IMG/VR virus record: IMGVR_UViG_3300030098_003625
Location: 1-26,918 of that record
DNA length: 26,918 nt
Direction: 5' to 3' (one strand)
DNA from: a virus
In this document: one piece after another, positions 9,239 to 16,083 of the stretch
Layout of the letters: every line of letters begins with the position of its first letter
How positions within the stretch are numbered: position 1 is the stretch's first letter
Translations under genes and position numbers: made by a program
The notes under the pieces: generated by a model
Databases searched by the model: none
Told to the model about the DNA's origin: nothing
The model's input: only the letters and a program-made list of their open reading frames with translations

Positions 9239-9747
9239 TGGCATTTAGTAAAATAGCAGCAGAAAATTTAGGTGGCTCTACACTTCCAGCTTTAGGTGGT
9301 GGTAGTTTAACTGGAATTAGTGCTGGAAAATTTAATCAATATGTTTTTGCTAGTGAATCAAGTCAACAAACTATAGATTCATCTGGTAGTTTTACAAATT
9401 TAACTAATGTTGCTGTCACAATAACACCTAGTGCAACTAATTCAAAAATTTTACTTATGGTGACAACACAAGCATACATAGATCACGATAGAGGTTGGTG
9501 GGTTAATATAGATAGAAATATTAGTGGGGGAGCTTCAAGTCAAATATATGCAGAAGCTGCTAAATCATCTTATATGAATACTGATAGTGGAGATAAATTA
9601 TTTTTTTCTACTGATTTTATAACACAAGATACAAGTCATAACACAACTTCTGCAATAACCTATGATGTAGGAATAAAAACTGATGGAGAGGTTTATATGA
9701 ATTATAAAAAACAAAGTTCAATACTAGCAATAGAGGTATTAGCATAA
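9238..9747 (+). CDS. Phage fibre-like protein, pair 2 (169 aa)
   Basis: Begins on a TAATG overlap with the previous gene. After a short Gly-rich head (ENLGGSTLPALGGGSLTG) comes a beta-rich domain containing 'VAVTITPSATNSKILLMVTTQA'. The 11214 gene has the matching 'MSVAITPSATSSKILVKVQT' and a similar end (EVLA), so the two are paralogues. This domain is common in marine phage fibres and looks like a receptor-binding or trimer-tip domain. It is shorter than the pair 1 and pair 3 fibres and lacks their N-terminal domain, so it may attach to a longer fibre. Confidence 0.7.
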   Translation: MAFSKIAAENLGGSTLPALGGGSLTGISAGKFNQYVFASESSQQTIDSSGSFTNLTNVAVTITPSATNSKILLMVTTQAYIDHDRGWWVNIDRNISGGASSQIYAEAAKSSYMNTDSGDKLFFSTDFITQDTSHNTTSAITYDVGIKTDGEVYMNYKKQSSILAIEVLA

Positions 9748-9923
9748 TGGCAACAATAAAAATAGGACAAGCGATAAAATCTTTAAATGCAGATGCAGAA
9801 TATAAATTTTTTGATCATGATTGGGAAAACACTATTGAGTGGTTAAATGGCACAACTCCAATTTCTAATGCAGATATAAAAGCAGAACAACAAAGATTAC
9901 AAACAATAGAGGATAACAAATGA
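9747..9923 (+). CDS. Small putative fibre assembly factor, pair 2 (58 aa)
   Basis: A 58-codon ORF fills the gap between two fibre genes exactly: it starts on a TAATG overlap (9747) and its stop overlaps the next start as ATGA. The product begins MATIKIGQAIKSLNADAEYK and contains 'FFDHDWENTIEWLNGTTPIS'. This resembles the first half of the 11708 protein (IIKSIQAIKSDAQVTVDNND, ITWHDGNPTNIT), so it looks like a shortened paralogue lacking the C-terminal half. Double overlap plus similarity makes translation likely; function is inferred from pairing. Confidence 0.7.
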   Translation: MATIKIGQAIKSLNADAEYKFFDHDWENTIEWLNGTTPISNADIKAEQQRLQTIEDNK

Positions 9924-10903
9924 CCTATATAGGTGCAGTACCAACAACAGGAGATTTTAAAAAACTTGATAGTATAACTACTTCAAGTGCAACCACATTT
10001 AACCTTAGACAAGGTGGTGTTGCTGTATATCCTCAATCAAGTTCACATTGTTTGGTGGTTTTAAATGGGGTTTTGCAAACAGGTGGATCTTCTTTCAATA
10101 TTGTTAATGACACAATAGTTTTTTCAGAGTCGCTTAGTTCGAGTGATGTAATAAATCAAATCCTAGTATTAGGTAATGTTAATGATATTGGAGTTCCAAG
10201 TGATGACACAGTATCTACTGCAAAGATACAAGCAAATGCTGTGACTGACGCAAAAATTGCTGATGTTGCTGCATCTAAATTAACTGGCACTATTGCTACT
10301 GCTAGACTTGGAAGTGGCACAGCTTCATCAAGCACAGTTCTTTATGGAGACAATACATTCAAAGCAGAGCCTAGTGGTGCTATGACTCATATTGGTGGGT
10401 CACAAGGAACAGGTCAAGTATCTAATGTAGAATTACAGGGTTGTTTTAGTGATACTTATGTTGCATACTATTGTTTATTTTCAGGTGCGGCTACAACTAC
10501 ATCAAGTAGTTCACCTTTTATAAGATTTCTTGATAGTAGTAATAATGCTTTAAGTACTTCTGATTATAAATATGCTGGTGTAGAACATACAGGTGGCTCT
10601 GGTGGTGCTGGTGCATATTTTTATCACACAACATCTGCTATTCAACCAATGCATACTTCTTCTATGGGTAATTCAACAAATTTACCTTTTGATATTCATA
10701 TGTGGTTTAGTGATATGACAGATAGTGGTCATAAACCTCACTATTCATGGTTAGCCTCTGGTTTTTTTCATGGGTATACTTTTGGTTGGACAAGTGGTGC
10801 TGGTGGATATGATGTAGAAACTGCTCCAGCTGGATTACATTTTGCTATGAATGGAGGAAATATTAGAGAATATAATATTAGAATATGGGGTAGGAAAGCG
10901 TAA
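9920..10903 (+). CDS. Phage fibre-like protein, pair 3 (327 aa)
   Basis: Starts on an ATGA overlap. The N-terminal 90 residues (MTYIGAVPTTGDFKKLDSIT, then LVVLNGVLQTGGSSFNIVND) match the 8074 protein in layout and many positions; this is a domain I recognise from marine phage fibres. A repetitive linker follows (VSTAKIQANAVTDAKIADVA, ASKLTGTIATARLGSGT), then a Ser/Gly/Tyr-rich tip with His residues (YFYHTTSAIQPMHTSSMG, HYSWLASGFFHGYTFG). The C-terminus ends NIRIWGRKA. The 10903 gene, with an assembly-chaperone domain, starts on the overlapping TAATG. Function as a receptor-binding fibre is inferred. Confidence 0.75.
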   Translation: MTYIGAVPTTGDFKKLDSITTSSATTFNLRQGGVAVYPQSSSHCLVVLNGVLQTGGSSFNIVNDTIVFSESLSSSDVINQILVLGNVNDIGVPSDDTVSTAKIQANAVTDAKIADVAASKLTGTIATARLGSGTASSSTVLYGDNTFKAEPSGAMTHIGGSQGTGQVSNVELQGCFSDTYVAYYCLFSGAATTTSSSSPFIRFLDSSNNALSTSDYKYAGVEHTGGSGGAGAYFYHTTSAIQPMHTSSMGNSTNLPFDIHMWFSDMTDSGHKPHYSWLASGFFHGYTFGWTSGAGGYDVETAPAGLHFAMNGGNIREYNIRIWGRKA

Positions 10904-11214
10904 TGGATAAAATAAAAGTTAATTGTCTTACAGGAGAAGCTGTTAAAGAAACTTTAACATCAGAAGAAGAAACAACTTGGAATAATAGACAACCTTCAAA
11001 TGCTTGGAAATTAGAAGCTATAAGACATATAAGAAAAAAACTTTTACAAGAAACAGATATATGGGTGCTTAAAGGTAATATGACAACAGCACAATCTAAT
11101 TATAGAGAAAATCTAAGAGACATTCCAACTAACTACGACTCATCTAAATATGATGAATTACTTAATAGAGATAGTGATGGAAAATTAACACATTCAATTT
11201 GGGAGAAACCATAA
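10903..11214 (+). CDS. Phage tail assembly chaperone-like protein, pair 3 (103 aa)
   Basis: The C-terminal half has the pattern of the phage tail assembly chaperone family (Phage_tail_APC type): 'RHIRKKLLQETDIWVLKG', then 'YRENLRDIP', then a terminal 'HSIWEKP' in place of the usual W-P ending. These proteins help fibres fold or trimerise and are normally encoded directly after the fibre, as here. The gene starts on a TAATG overlap with the fibre and ends on a TAATG overlap with the next one. This is the best-supported chaperone among the four small partner genes. Confidence 0.75.
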   Translation: MDKIKVNCLTGEAVKETLTSEEETTWNNRQPSNAWKLEAIRHIRKKLLQETDIWVLKGNMTTAQSNYRENLRDIPTNYDSSKYDELLNRDSDGKLTHSIWEKP

Positions 11215-11711
11215 TGGCACTAACAAAACTTAATGCAAGGTCTGGATTAACAACTGGTAAAATAGGACAAGTTTTGCAAACTGCTAAAACTGATACTACT
11301 TCAACCACTTCATCTAGTTTTGCAGATATATCTGGTATGTCAGTAGCTATAACTCCATCAGCAACTAGCTCTAAAATTTTAGTTAAAGTGCAAACTTGGA
11401 TATGTGGTGGCTCATCTGCTAACCAACCTATTAATTTACTTAGAGATAGTACAGTTATAGGTGTTGCTGACACATCAGCAGATTATACAATGCCTTTTAG
11501 ACAAGCAAGTGATGGTCAAAATCAATATCGTATGTTTAATTTAACTACAACATTTCTTGACTCACCCTCAACTACGAGTGCGACAACATATAAACTCCAA
11601 TGGAAAACAAACTCTGGAACATTATATCTTAATAGGTCTGTTGATGAAGGCGGTCTTGGTTCTGGTGTTAATGCTTGTTCAACAATTACAGTTTCGGAGG
11701 TACTAGCATGA
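11214..11711 (+). CDS. Phage fibre-like protein, pair 4 (165 aa)
   Basis: I take the ATG at 11214 (MALTKLNARSGLTTGKIGQV), which overlaps the preceding stop as TAATG, rather than an upstream start inside the previous gene. The domain 'SVAITPSATSSKILVKVQT' and the ending 'STITVSEVLA' match the 9238 gene, marking a paralogous fibre-tip protein. Conserved-looking segments include 'LLRDSTVIGVADTS' and 'YKLQWKTNSGTLYLNRS', typical of a compact beta-sandwich. It ends on ATGA shared with the 11708 assembly factor. Confidence 0.72.
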   Translation: MALTKLNARSGLTTGKIGQVLQTAKTDTTSTTSSSFADISGMSVAITPSATSSKILVKVQTWICGGSSANQPINLLRDSTVIGVADTSADYTMPFRQASDGQNQYRMFNLTTTFLDSPSTTSATTYKLQWKTNSGTLYLNRSVDEGGLGSGVNACSTITVSEVLA

Positions 11712-12010
11712 CCGATATAATTAAATCCATACAAGCAATCAAATCAGATGCACAAGTTACAGTAGATAATAATGATATAAATAAAATTACTTGGCATGAT
11801 GGAAATCCAACTAACATAACTAACAAACAAATAACTGATAAAATTACTGAATTAAATGCTGATTACGATAGCAAAGAATATCAAAGAAAAAGAAAAGAAG
11901 AATATCCTCCAATGGAAGATTATTTAGATGGTATTGTTAAAGATGACCAAGCACAAATAGATAAATACATAGCTGATTGTAAAGCAGTTAAGGAGAAATA
12001 TCCTAAATGA
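11708..12010 (+). CDS. Putative fibre assembly factor, pair 4 (100 aa)
   Basis: The start at 11708 (MTDIIKSIQAIKSDAQVTVD) overlaps the previous stop as ATGA; a longer in-frame start upstream lies inside the fibre gene. The N-terminal half resembles the 58-aa protein at 9747. The C-terminal half carries 'YPPMEDYLDGIVKDDQAQID' followed by 'KYIADCKAVKEKYPK', a tail I recognise from small proteins encoded beside marine phage fibres. It is acidic, helical and soluble, with no membrane segment. A fibre assembly or trimerisation role is inferred. Its stop overlaps the 15-codon ORF that follows. Confidence 0.68.
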   Translation: MTDIIKSIQAIKSDAQVTVDNNDINKITWHDGNPTNITNKQITDKITELNADYDSKEYQRKRKEEYPPMEDYLDGIVKDDQAQIDKYIADCKAVKEKYPK

Positions 12011-12054
12011 TTAATCCTTGTGGTTGTAATGGAAGTTGTATTTGTGGAAAATGA
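12007..12054 (+). CDS. 15-aa cysteine-rich peptide ORF
   Basis: The ORF encodes MINPCGCNGSCICGK. Its ATG overlaps the preceding stop (ATGA, 12007-12010) and its stop overlaps the next start (ATGA, 12051-12054), so it fits without gap or slack between two longer genes. Four of fifteen residues are Cys in a C-x-C-x3-C-x-C arrangement, which could hold a metal or disulphides. Ribosomes terminating at 12010 could reinitiate here and hand over to 12051. It may be a genuine micropeptide or only a coupling device; I know of no family. Confidence 0.5.
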   Translation: MINPCGCNGSCICGK

Positions 12055-12281
12055 AAATAGAATTATCGATAACGAATATTTTAATATTCTGTGGAATTGT
12101 TGCAGCTATTAGTGGAAATGTTTTTATTGTAGGAAAACTATTTGCTGACTTTGAATTATTAAAAACAAACATAGAGGATGTTCAAGCTAATCAAAATGTG
12201 CTTGAATTAAAGAATGAGATTTTAGAAAACTCTTATAAGATTAAGTCTTTAAGATTAGAAATAGATGGCGACTATCAATGA
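12051..12281 (+). CDS. Small membrane protein with coiled coil (76 aa)
   Basis: I take the ATG at 12051 (MKIELSITNILIFCGIVAAI), overlapping the preceding 15-codon ORF as ATGA, not the upstream non-ATG start. A single hydrophobic helix (about residues 8-28) is followed by a heptad-rich helical segment (LLKTNIEDVQANQNVLELKN, then EILENSYKIKSLRLEI). An N-terminal anchor plus coiled coil is the layout of inner-membrane spanin subunits and of holin accessory proteins, but no specific family is recognisable. It ends on an ATGA overlap with an exported protein, so a lysis or envelope role is plausible. Confidence 0.65.
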   Translation: MKIELSITNILIFCGIVAAISGNVFIVGKLFADFELLKTNIEDVQANQNVLELKNEILENSYKIKSLRLEIDGDYQ

Positions 12282-12934
12282 GAATGCTTTTTTTTTTGCT
12301 AACTTTCATTATGATTGTGGCTGCTGTACAAAGTTCAAGAGCCGATGATAACAATGCCACGAATACAAGCGGTAGTAATACCATTATTGATGGAAATTAT
12401 GAAACCACAAATAATAATACTTACCAGTCTGGCAGTTCCAATGATACAACTAGCACAACTACTAATAATACTACCAACACTACAAGTAATAAGTCTAATA
12501 TACCACCTCCTAGTGCCAACGCACCATCGTATAGTTCTATGTCGCAAGATGTTTGTAGTATGGGTATTAGTGGTTCTGTTTCTACTTCCTTTGTTGGGGT
12601 TAGTGGCGGCAAACATGTAGTCGATGAAAATTGTGAACGAATAAAATTAGCGAAAGTCACTAAAGATTTTGGAATGTCTGTCGCAGCTGTGTCAATACTG
12701 TGCCAGGATGAACGAGTATTTAGAGCAATGATGATTTCTAATACTCCTTGCCCAGCTCCAGGGGGATTGCTTGGCGATGCAGCTATTAAGTTTTGGAAAA
12801 CATATCCAAAACTAAGACCAGATTATGAAACATATATTAAAGATGAGGAATATATGGCATCTATTAGGATTGAAAAAATGTGCGAAGATTGCAACGATCC
12901 TTTTGAGCCTATTACTATCCACGACAGGGATTAG
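12278..12934 (+). CDS. Exported Thr/Asn-rich protein with Cys-containing C-terminal domain (218 aa)
   Basis: Residues 1-22 (MRMLFFLLTFIMIVAAVQSS then RA) form a clear Sec signal peptide with probable cleavage before DDNN. A low-complexity Thr/Asn/Ser linker follows (about residues 24-75). The C-terminal domain begins SSMSQDVCSMGISGSVSTSF and contains 'VDENCERIKLAKVTKDFGM', 'AVSILCQDERVFRAMM', 'NTPCPAPGG' and 'MCEDCNDPF'. I recognise this domain from other marine phages, where it has no assigned function. The six visible cysteines in an exported protein could form disulphides. A periplasmic role in lysis or superinfection control is speculation. Confidence 0.75.
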   Translation: MRMLFFLLTFIMIVAAVQSSRADDNNATNTSGSNTIIDGNYETTNNNTYQSGSSNDTTSTTTNNTTNTTSNKSNIPPPSANAPSYSSMSQDVCSMGISGSVSTSFVGVSGGKHVVDENCERIKLAKVTKDFGMSVAAVSILCQDERVFRAMMISNTPCPAPGGLLGDAAIKFWKTYPKLRPDYETYIKDEEYMASIRIEKMCEDCNDPFEPITIHDRD

Positions 12935-14375
12935 TGAAACTGTAAACACAGGAAATATATTAACTAACTCTACGTTTGGTACTGGACAAACATATTCTAC
13001 TGATGGATGGACAGTATCAGATCACACACATGGACATAATGGTACTGGATCTTTTGCAACAGTAGGTGGTGGTAATAATCCTGGTGGATCAGTAGCAGCA
13101 GAAGAAGATACAGTTATAAGCCAAACTGTTTCCCTGGCTGATGATACTGATATGCTCACAGAAGAAATACAAAGTGGGTGGTCGTCAACTCTATCTGCTG
13201 ATCTTTGGTTTTGGAATCAATACGATAATACAGTAATTTTAAAACAAACGATTACTGGCTCTGATGGATCAACAACAGTACAACAAAGAATAATTGAAGA
13301 TACTGGCTGCGGATCTACTAACTGCGGTCAATTTACGAATTATACTGATACATATATTCAAGGTGTAAACACACAAACTGATTTTGATATTGGGGTTAGT
13401 GTTTCAAATACCAATAGCAGATCAGGTCATTGGGGAGCAGATATTGATGATATAGAATTATCAGTTTCTTATACTCAATTCAATCCTATTACCGATGAAA
13501 TCCAGGATGATTTAGATACCATTGATGATATTGATTTTGATTATGAAGAAATAGATTTTACTATACCAGAAGATATATGGACAGAAGATTGGACAGACTT
13601 TGACGTTGTATTCATAGAGGAAGAATTTTTTGAAGAAGAATTTGAAACAATATTCCTAGAGGAGTTTGAGGACTTTGAGGAATTTGAAGAAGCTGCATTT
13701 GAAGAATTAGAAGTACCAGAAGAATTTGAAAGTTTCTTTTCGGAAGAATTTACCGATGAAGAAATGGAAATATTAGAGGAAGAATTTGCTGATGAGTTTG
13801 AAGAGTTTGCTGATGAGGTTATGGAGGAGGCTATCGATGAAGAGCCAACCGAAATTGCCACAAAAGAAGAAGAAGAAATTATTGAAGAAGAAACCAATGA
13901 AGAGAAAGAAGTTGCAGCTGCCGAAGAGGAAACTGCCGAAGAAGAAAAAATAACCGAGGATAAAAATGCTGATATTACAGAAGAAGAAACCAAAACCGAG
14001 AAAGCCGAAAGGGTACTAGAAGAAGATAAAGAAATTGATGTAGCTAAAACAGAAGATAAAAAAATTAAAATTGATGTTGTTGAAAATGTCTTTGTTGAAG
14101 TTAAAGAAATTTCTTTGTTTGATGATGGAAATAAATTAGCTGCTTACGACAACACAGATTTTTATCAGCCAGAAACTATTTATAGTGATGTTGATAATGC
14201 TTTGTTTATCCAGGCTGATTTATCAATTTATAATAAAGGTATTTATCTAAACATAGGATTAGATAACTATATTTCTACTGATCCAGTTGGACAGCATGAA
14301 CAAAAAATATACGATTTAAAAGTACAAAAATTATCTGTGATGATTGAATTACAAAAATTAAAGGATTTATTATGA
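12825..14375 (+). CDS. Exported highly acidic protein with beta-rich N-terminal domain (up to 516 aa)
   Basis: The reading frame starts inside the previous gene. Possible starts are ATG 12825, ATG 12843 and TTG 12870; the TTG gives the cleanest signal peptide (MKKCAKIATILLSLLLSTTG), so the signal sequence lies in a 65-110 base out-of-frame overlap. The mature N-terminus (about 12935-13480) is a beta-rich domain (GNILTNSTFGTGQTYSTDGW; HWGADIDDIELSVSY) reminiscent of carbohydrate-binding modules. From about 13500 to 14060 it is extremely acidic with FEEFEE-like repeats. The C-terminus ends in a helical segment. Its function is unknown; surface attachment is one guess. Confidence 0.72.
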   Translation: MKHILKMRNIWHLLGLKKCAKIATILLSLLLSTTGISETVNTGNILTNSTFGTGQTYSTDGWTVSDHTHGHNGTGSFATVGGGNNPGGSVAAEEDTVISQTVSLADDTDMLTEEIQSGWSSTLSADLWFWNQYDNTVILKQTITGSDGSTTVQQRIIEDTGCGSTNCGQFTNYTDTYIQGVNTQTDFDIGVSVSNTNSRSGHWGADIDDIELSVSYTQFNPITDEIQDDLDTIDDIDFDYEEIDFTIPEDIWTEDWTDFDVVFIEEEFFEEEFETIFLEEFEDFEEFEEAAFEELEVPEEFESFFSEEFTDEEMEILEEEFADEFEEFADEVMEEAIDEEPTEIATKEEEEIIEEETNEEKEVAAAEEETAEEEKITEDKNADITEEETKTEKAERVLEEDKEIDVAKTEDKKIKIDVVENVFVEVKEISLFDDGNKLAAYDNTDFYQPETIYSDVDNALFIQADLSIYNKGIYLNIGLDNYISTDPVGQHEQKIYDLKVQKLSVMIELQKLKDLL

Positions 14376-14869
14376 TACAAAAACTAACTAATTATGCATC
14401 TATTATAGGTGTTATTGGTGCTATTGGTGGTGGCTTTTATGCCTGGGGTGAGTTTAATACAAGACTTGATGCCATAGAGAATAAAGAATTTGTTGTTAAT
14501 GAAACAGTTGATCTAGCTCCAATGAATCAAAAGATTTCTGATTTAGAAGTAGAAATCTTAGATCGTATGTCCGCCCTGGAAGATGAGTGGATGGCTAGAG
14601 ATAATGATAGTATGGATGATATTCTAAATGATATTGCTGGACTTAAATCTGATATGGAAGATCTATTTGATAAAGCAGCAGCTGCGGACAACCAGCTGCA
14701 ATTAAATATTGTTCAGTTATCAGATAAAACTTTTAAAGAATTTGGTAAAGTTAGAGATCTTATAAATGAATTATCTAAAAAGATTGCTATTGCTGAAAAG
14801 CAAAGTGAATTAAATAAAATATTGATTGATGAAATCAAAGCGGAGGCAAGTAATCCGCTAGGTGGATAA
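14372..14869 (+). CDS. Membrane-anchored coiled-coil protein (165 aa)
   Basis: Starts on an ATGA overlap. An N-terminal hydrophobic segment with glycines (about residues 8-26, ASIIGVIGAIGGGFYAW) is followed by a long acidic helical region with heptad spacing (MNQKISDLEVEILDRMSALE; LDEIKAE-like C-terminus). The layout suits a bitopic inner-membrane protein reaching into the periplasm, such as an i-spanin, although the length and acidic charge are unusual for that family. The adjacent 73-aa gene with a signal-type N-terminus could be a partner. No enzymatic motif is visible. Confidence 0.65.
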   Translation: MIQKLTNYASIIGVIGAIGGGFYAWGEFNTRLDAIENKEFVVNETVDLAPMNQKISDLEVEILDRMSALEDEWMARDNDSMDDILNDIAGLKSDMEDLFDKAAAADNQLQLNIVQLSDKTFKEFGKVRDLINELSKKIAIAEKQSELNKILIDEIKAEASNPLGG

Positions 14870-15090
14870 TGTTCAATATTTTTGCAACGATTTGTTTTTT
14901 AAGTTTAACAAATCTACCAACTGTTTGTTTATCAAATGCTTACATTGCTTTTGATTTTGAAACAAAAGAGGATTGTTTATTAAAAAGAAACATTTTGGTT
15001 AAAGAAATAGATGAAGATTTAAAATTAAGAAATGTATCTATGTTCTTGTATTGCCAACCTAAAATAACCTGGGAGCAAACTAATGTCTAA
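14869..15090 (+). CDS. Small protein with signal-peptide-like N-terminus (73 aa)
   Basis: The start overlaps the previous stop as TAATG. The first 22 residues (MFNIFATICFLSLTNLPTVC) are hydrophobic and look like a signal peptide, possibly a lipoprotein-type one ending at Cys20, though the lipobox is weak (PTVC). The rest has cysteines in 'KEDCLLKRN' and 'LYCQPKITW'. Size, position between a coiled-coil membrane protein and a holin candidate, and the export signal would suit an outer-membrane spanin, but the proline-rich region typical of Rz1 is absent. I do not assign a function. Confidence 0.6.
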   Translation: MFNIFATICFLSLTNLPTVCLSNAYIAFDFETKEDCLLKRNILVKEIDEDLKLRNVSMFLYCQPKITWEQTNV

Positions 15091-15277
15091 TTGGGAAAAA
15101 GATATTGCTGAGTTGCGTACCGATATGAAATATATGTTGAAAAGCCAGGAGTTGATGCAGCAAGAAATAAAAAATTTACAGAAGTTTTCTGCAATGGGTG
15201 CGGGAGGTTTAAAAGCCTTAGTAATAATTGGAATTATATTAGGTGTTATTGCTAAGTGGATGGGATTTTTTGATTAG
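15083..15277 (+). CDS. Putative small holin or lysis membrane protein (64 aa)
   Basis: Overlaps the previous gene by eight bases. A charged N-terminal amphipathic stretch (MSNWEKDIAELRTDMKYMLK; SQELMQQEIKNLQKF) precedes one hydrophobic C-terminal helix (GGLKALVIIGIILGVIAKWMG). This layout, with a heptad-like cytoplasmic part and a single membrane helix, is common in small phage lysis proteins just ahead of a lysozyme. The 3-TM protein at 16083 is the other holin candidate, so this one could be a pinholin-type partner or an antiholin. Confidence 0.6.
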   Translation: MSNWEKDIAELRTDMKYMLKSQELMQQEIKNLQKFSAMGAGGLKALVIIGIILGVIAKWMGFFD

Positions 15278-15279
15278 TT

Positions 15280-15570
15280 TTGTCTTATGCTAAAATAGCC
15301 AAAGGAGTGCAATCGGAGTTTATTGCATCGGCTTGGTTATCAAAAAAAGATTATACAATTTATTGGAAAACACAGGATAATGATCCAATAGATATAGTCG
15401 CAGTACATAGAGTGACAGGAAAAGTTTTAAAGATAGATGTTAAAACAGCATCATATCGCAAGACCTGGAAACCAGGCACAATGATTAACAGGAAAGAAAG
15501 TAAGTACCAAAAACAATTAGGAGTGAAAATATTATATGTCTTTAAAGATGGAAGCTGCAAGTTTAAGTGA
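15280..15570 (+). CDS. PD-(D/E)XK nuclease-like protein (96 aa)
   Basis: Begins with TTG three bases after the previous stop; no in-frame ATG lies close by, and a GTG ten codons in is the alternative. The sequence follows the Holliday-junction-resolvase/small endonuclease pattern: 'GVQSEFIASAWLSKKDY' (Glu in helix 1), 'DPIDIVAVHR' (Asp), 'VLKIDVKTAS' (D/E-x-K), then a basic segment. Those acidic and lysine positions would bind metal and cut DNA. It sits inside the lysis cassette and overlaps the lysozyme start, an odd place for a nuclease. Resolution of DNA before packaging or host DNA breakdown are possible roles. Confidence 0.72.
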   Translation: MSYAKIAKGVQSEFIASAWLSKKDYTIYWKTQDNDPIDIVAVHRVTGKVLKIDVKTASYRKTWKPGTMINRKESKYQKQLGVKILYVFKDGSCKFK

Positions 15571-15970
15571 AGTAAAAGAAAGAATACGATCCCATGAGGG
15601 TTTTGAATTAGAGCCTTATGTAGATACATTAGGATTTCTAACCGGTGGAGTAGGTCATAAGATCTTACCATCCGAAGAAGTGCCTAAGACAGAAGAGGGC
15701 TGGTTAAAACTATATGACCAGGATTTTGAAAAAGCAGTAGCAGCTGCGGATGAAATTACTCCAGATGATATTCATCCAACAGCTTTTGGTATTATTGTTG
15801 AAATGATTTTTCAGTTGGGAAAACAAGGCTGTATGAATTTTAAAAAAATGCATAAAGCCCTGGCTGAGAAAAATCACATCGAGGCAAGTGTGCAAATGCT
15901 CGACTCGAAGTGGAGAAAACAAACAAAAGCGAGATGTGAAAATCTCGCAGAATTAATGAGGAGTATATGA
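15536..15970 (+). CDS. T4-type lysozyme / endolysin (144 aa)
   Basis: The segment from HEGFELEPYVDTLGF to TGGVGHK carries the T4 lysozyme (GH24) catalytic triad: Glu21, Asp30 and Thr36, with the same spacing as E11-D20-T26 of T4. It cleaves the glycan strands of peptidoglycan. There is no signal peptide or signal anchor, so release through a holin pore is expected. 'GIIVEMIFQLGKQGCMNFKK' matches the downstream helical region of the family. Length is close to the usual 145-165 residues. The start at 15536 lies inside the nuclease gene; a second ATG at 15548 is possible. It overlaps the next gene by ATGA. Confidence 0.92.
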   Translation: MSLKMEAASLSEVKERIRSHEGFELEPYVDTLGFLTGGVGHKILPSEEVPKTEEGWLKLYDQDFEKAVAAADEITPDDIHPTAFGIIVEMIFQLGKQGCMNFKKMHKALAEKNHIEASVQMLDSKWRKQTKARCENLAELMRSI

Positions 15971-16083
15971 ATTACATCTTAGATAAATGGAATTACTTTT
16001 GGGGAGGTCTTACTAAAAGAGGTAAGATACTTTTCATAGCTGTTGTAGTAATACTAGCAGTTATTGCCTGGGGGCAATTTTAA
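15967..16083 (+). CDS. 38-aa single-pass membrane protein
   Basis: This short ORF starts on an ATGA overlap with the lysozyme stop and ends on a TAATG overlap with the holin gene, filling the gap exactly. The product (MNYILDKWNYFWGGLTKRGK...) has an aromatic, basic head and then one hydrophobic helix (ILFIAVVVILAVIAWG). Its place between endolysin and 3-TM holin suggests a lysis accessory such as an antiholin or pore modulator. No family match is claimed. The double overlap is the main evidence for translation. Confidence 0.72.
   Translation: MNYILDKWNYFWGGLTKRGKILFIAVVVILAVIAWGQF

Noticed and set aside
13541-13993. 150-aa Ser-rich ORF on the minus strand
   Set aside because: It is the antisense reading of the Glu-rich repeats of the acidic protein; GAA/GAG codons become TTC/CTC and AGC/TCT-like triplets. 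No ribosome site and no neighbours on that strand.
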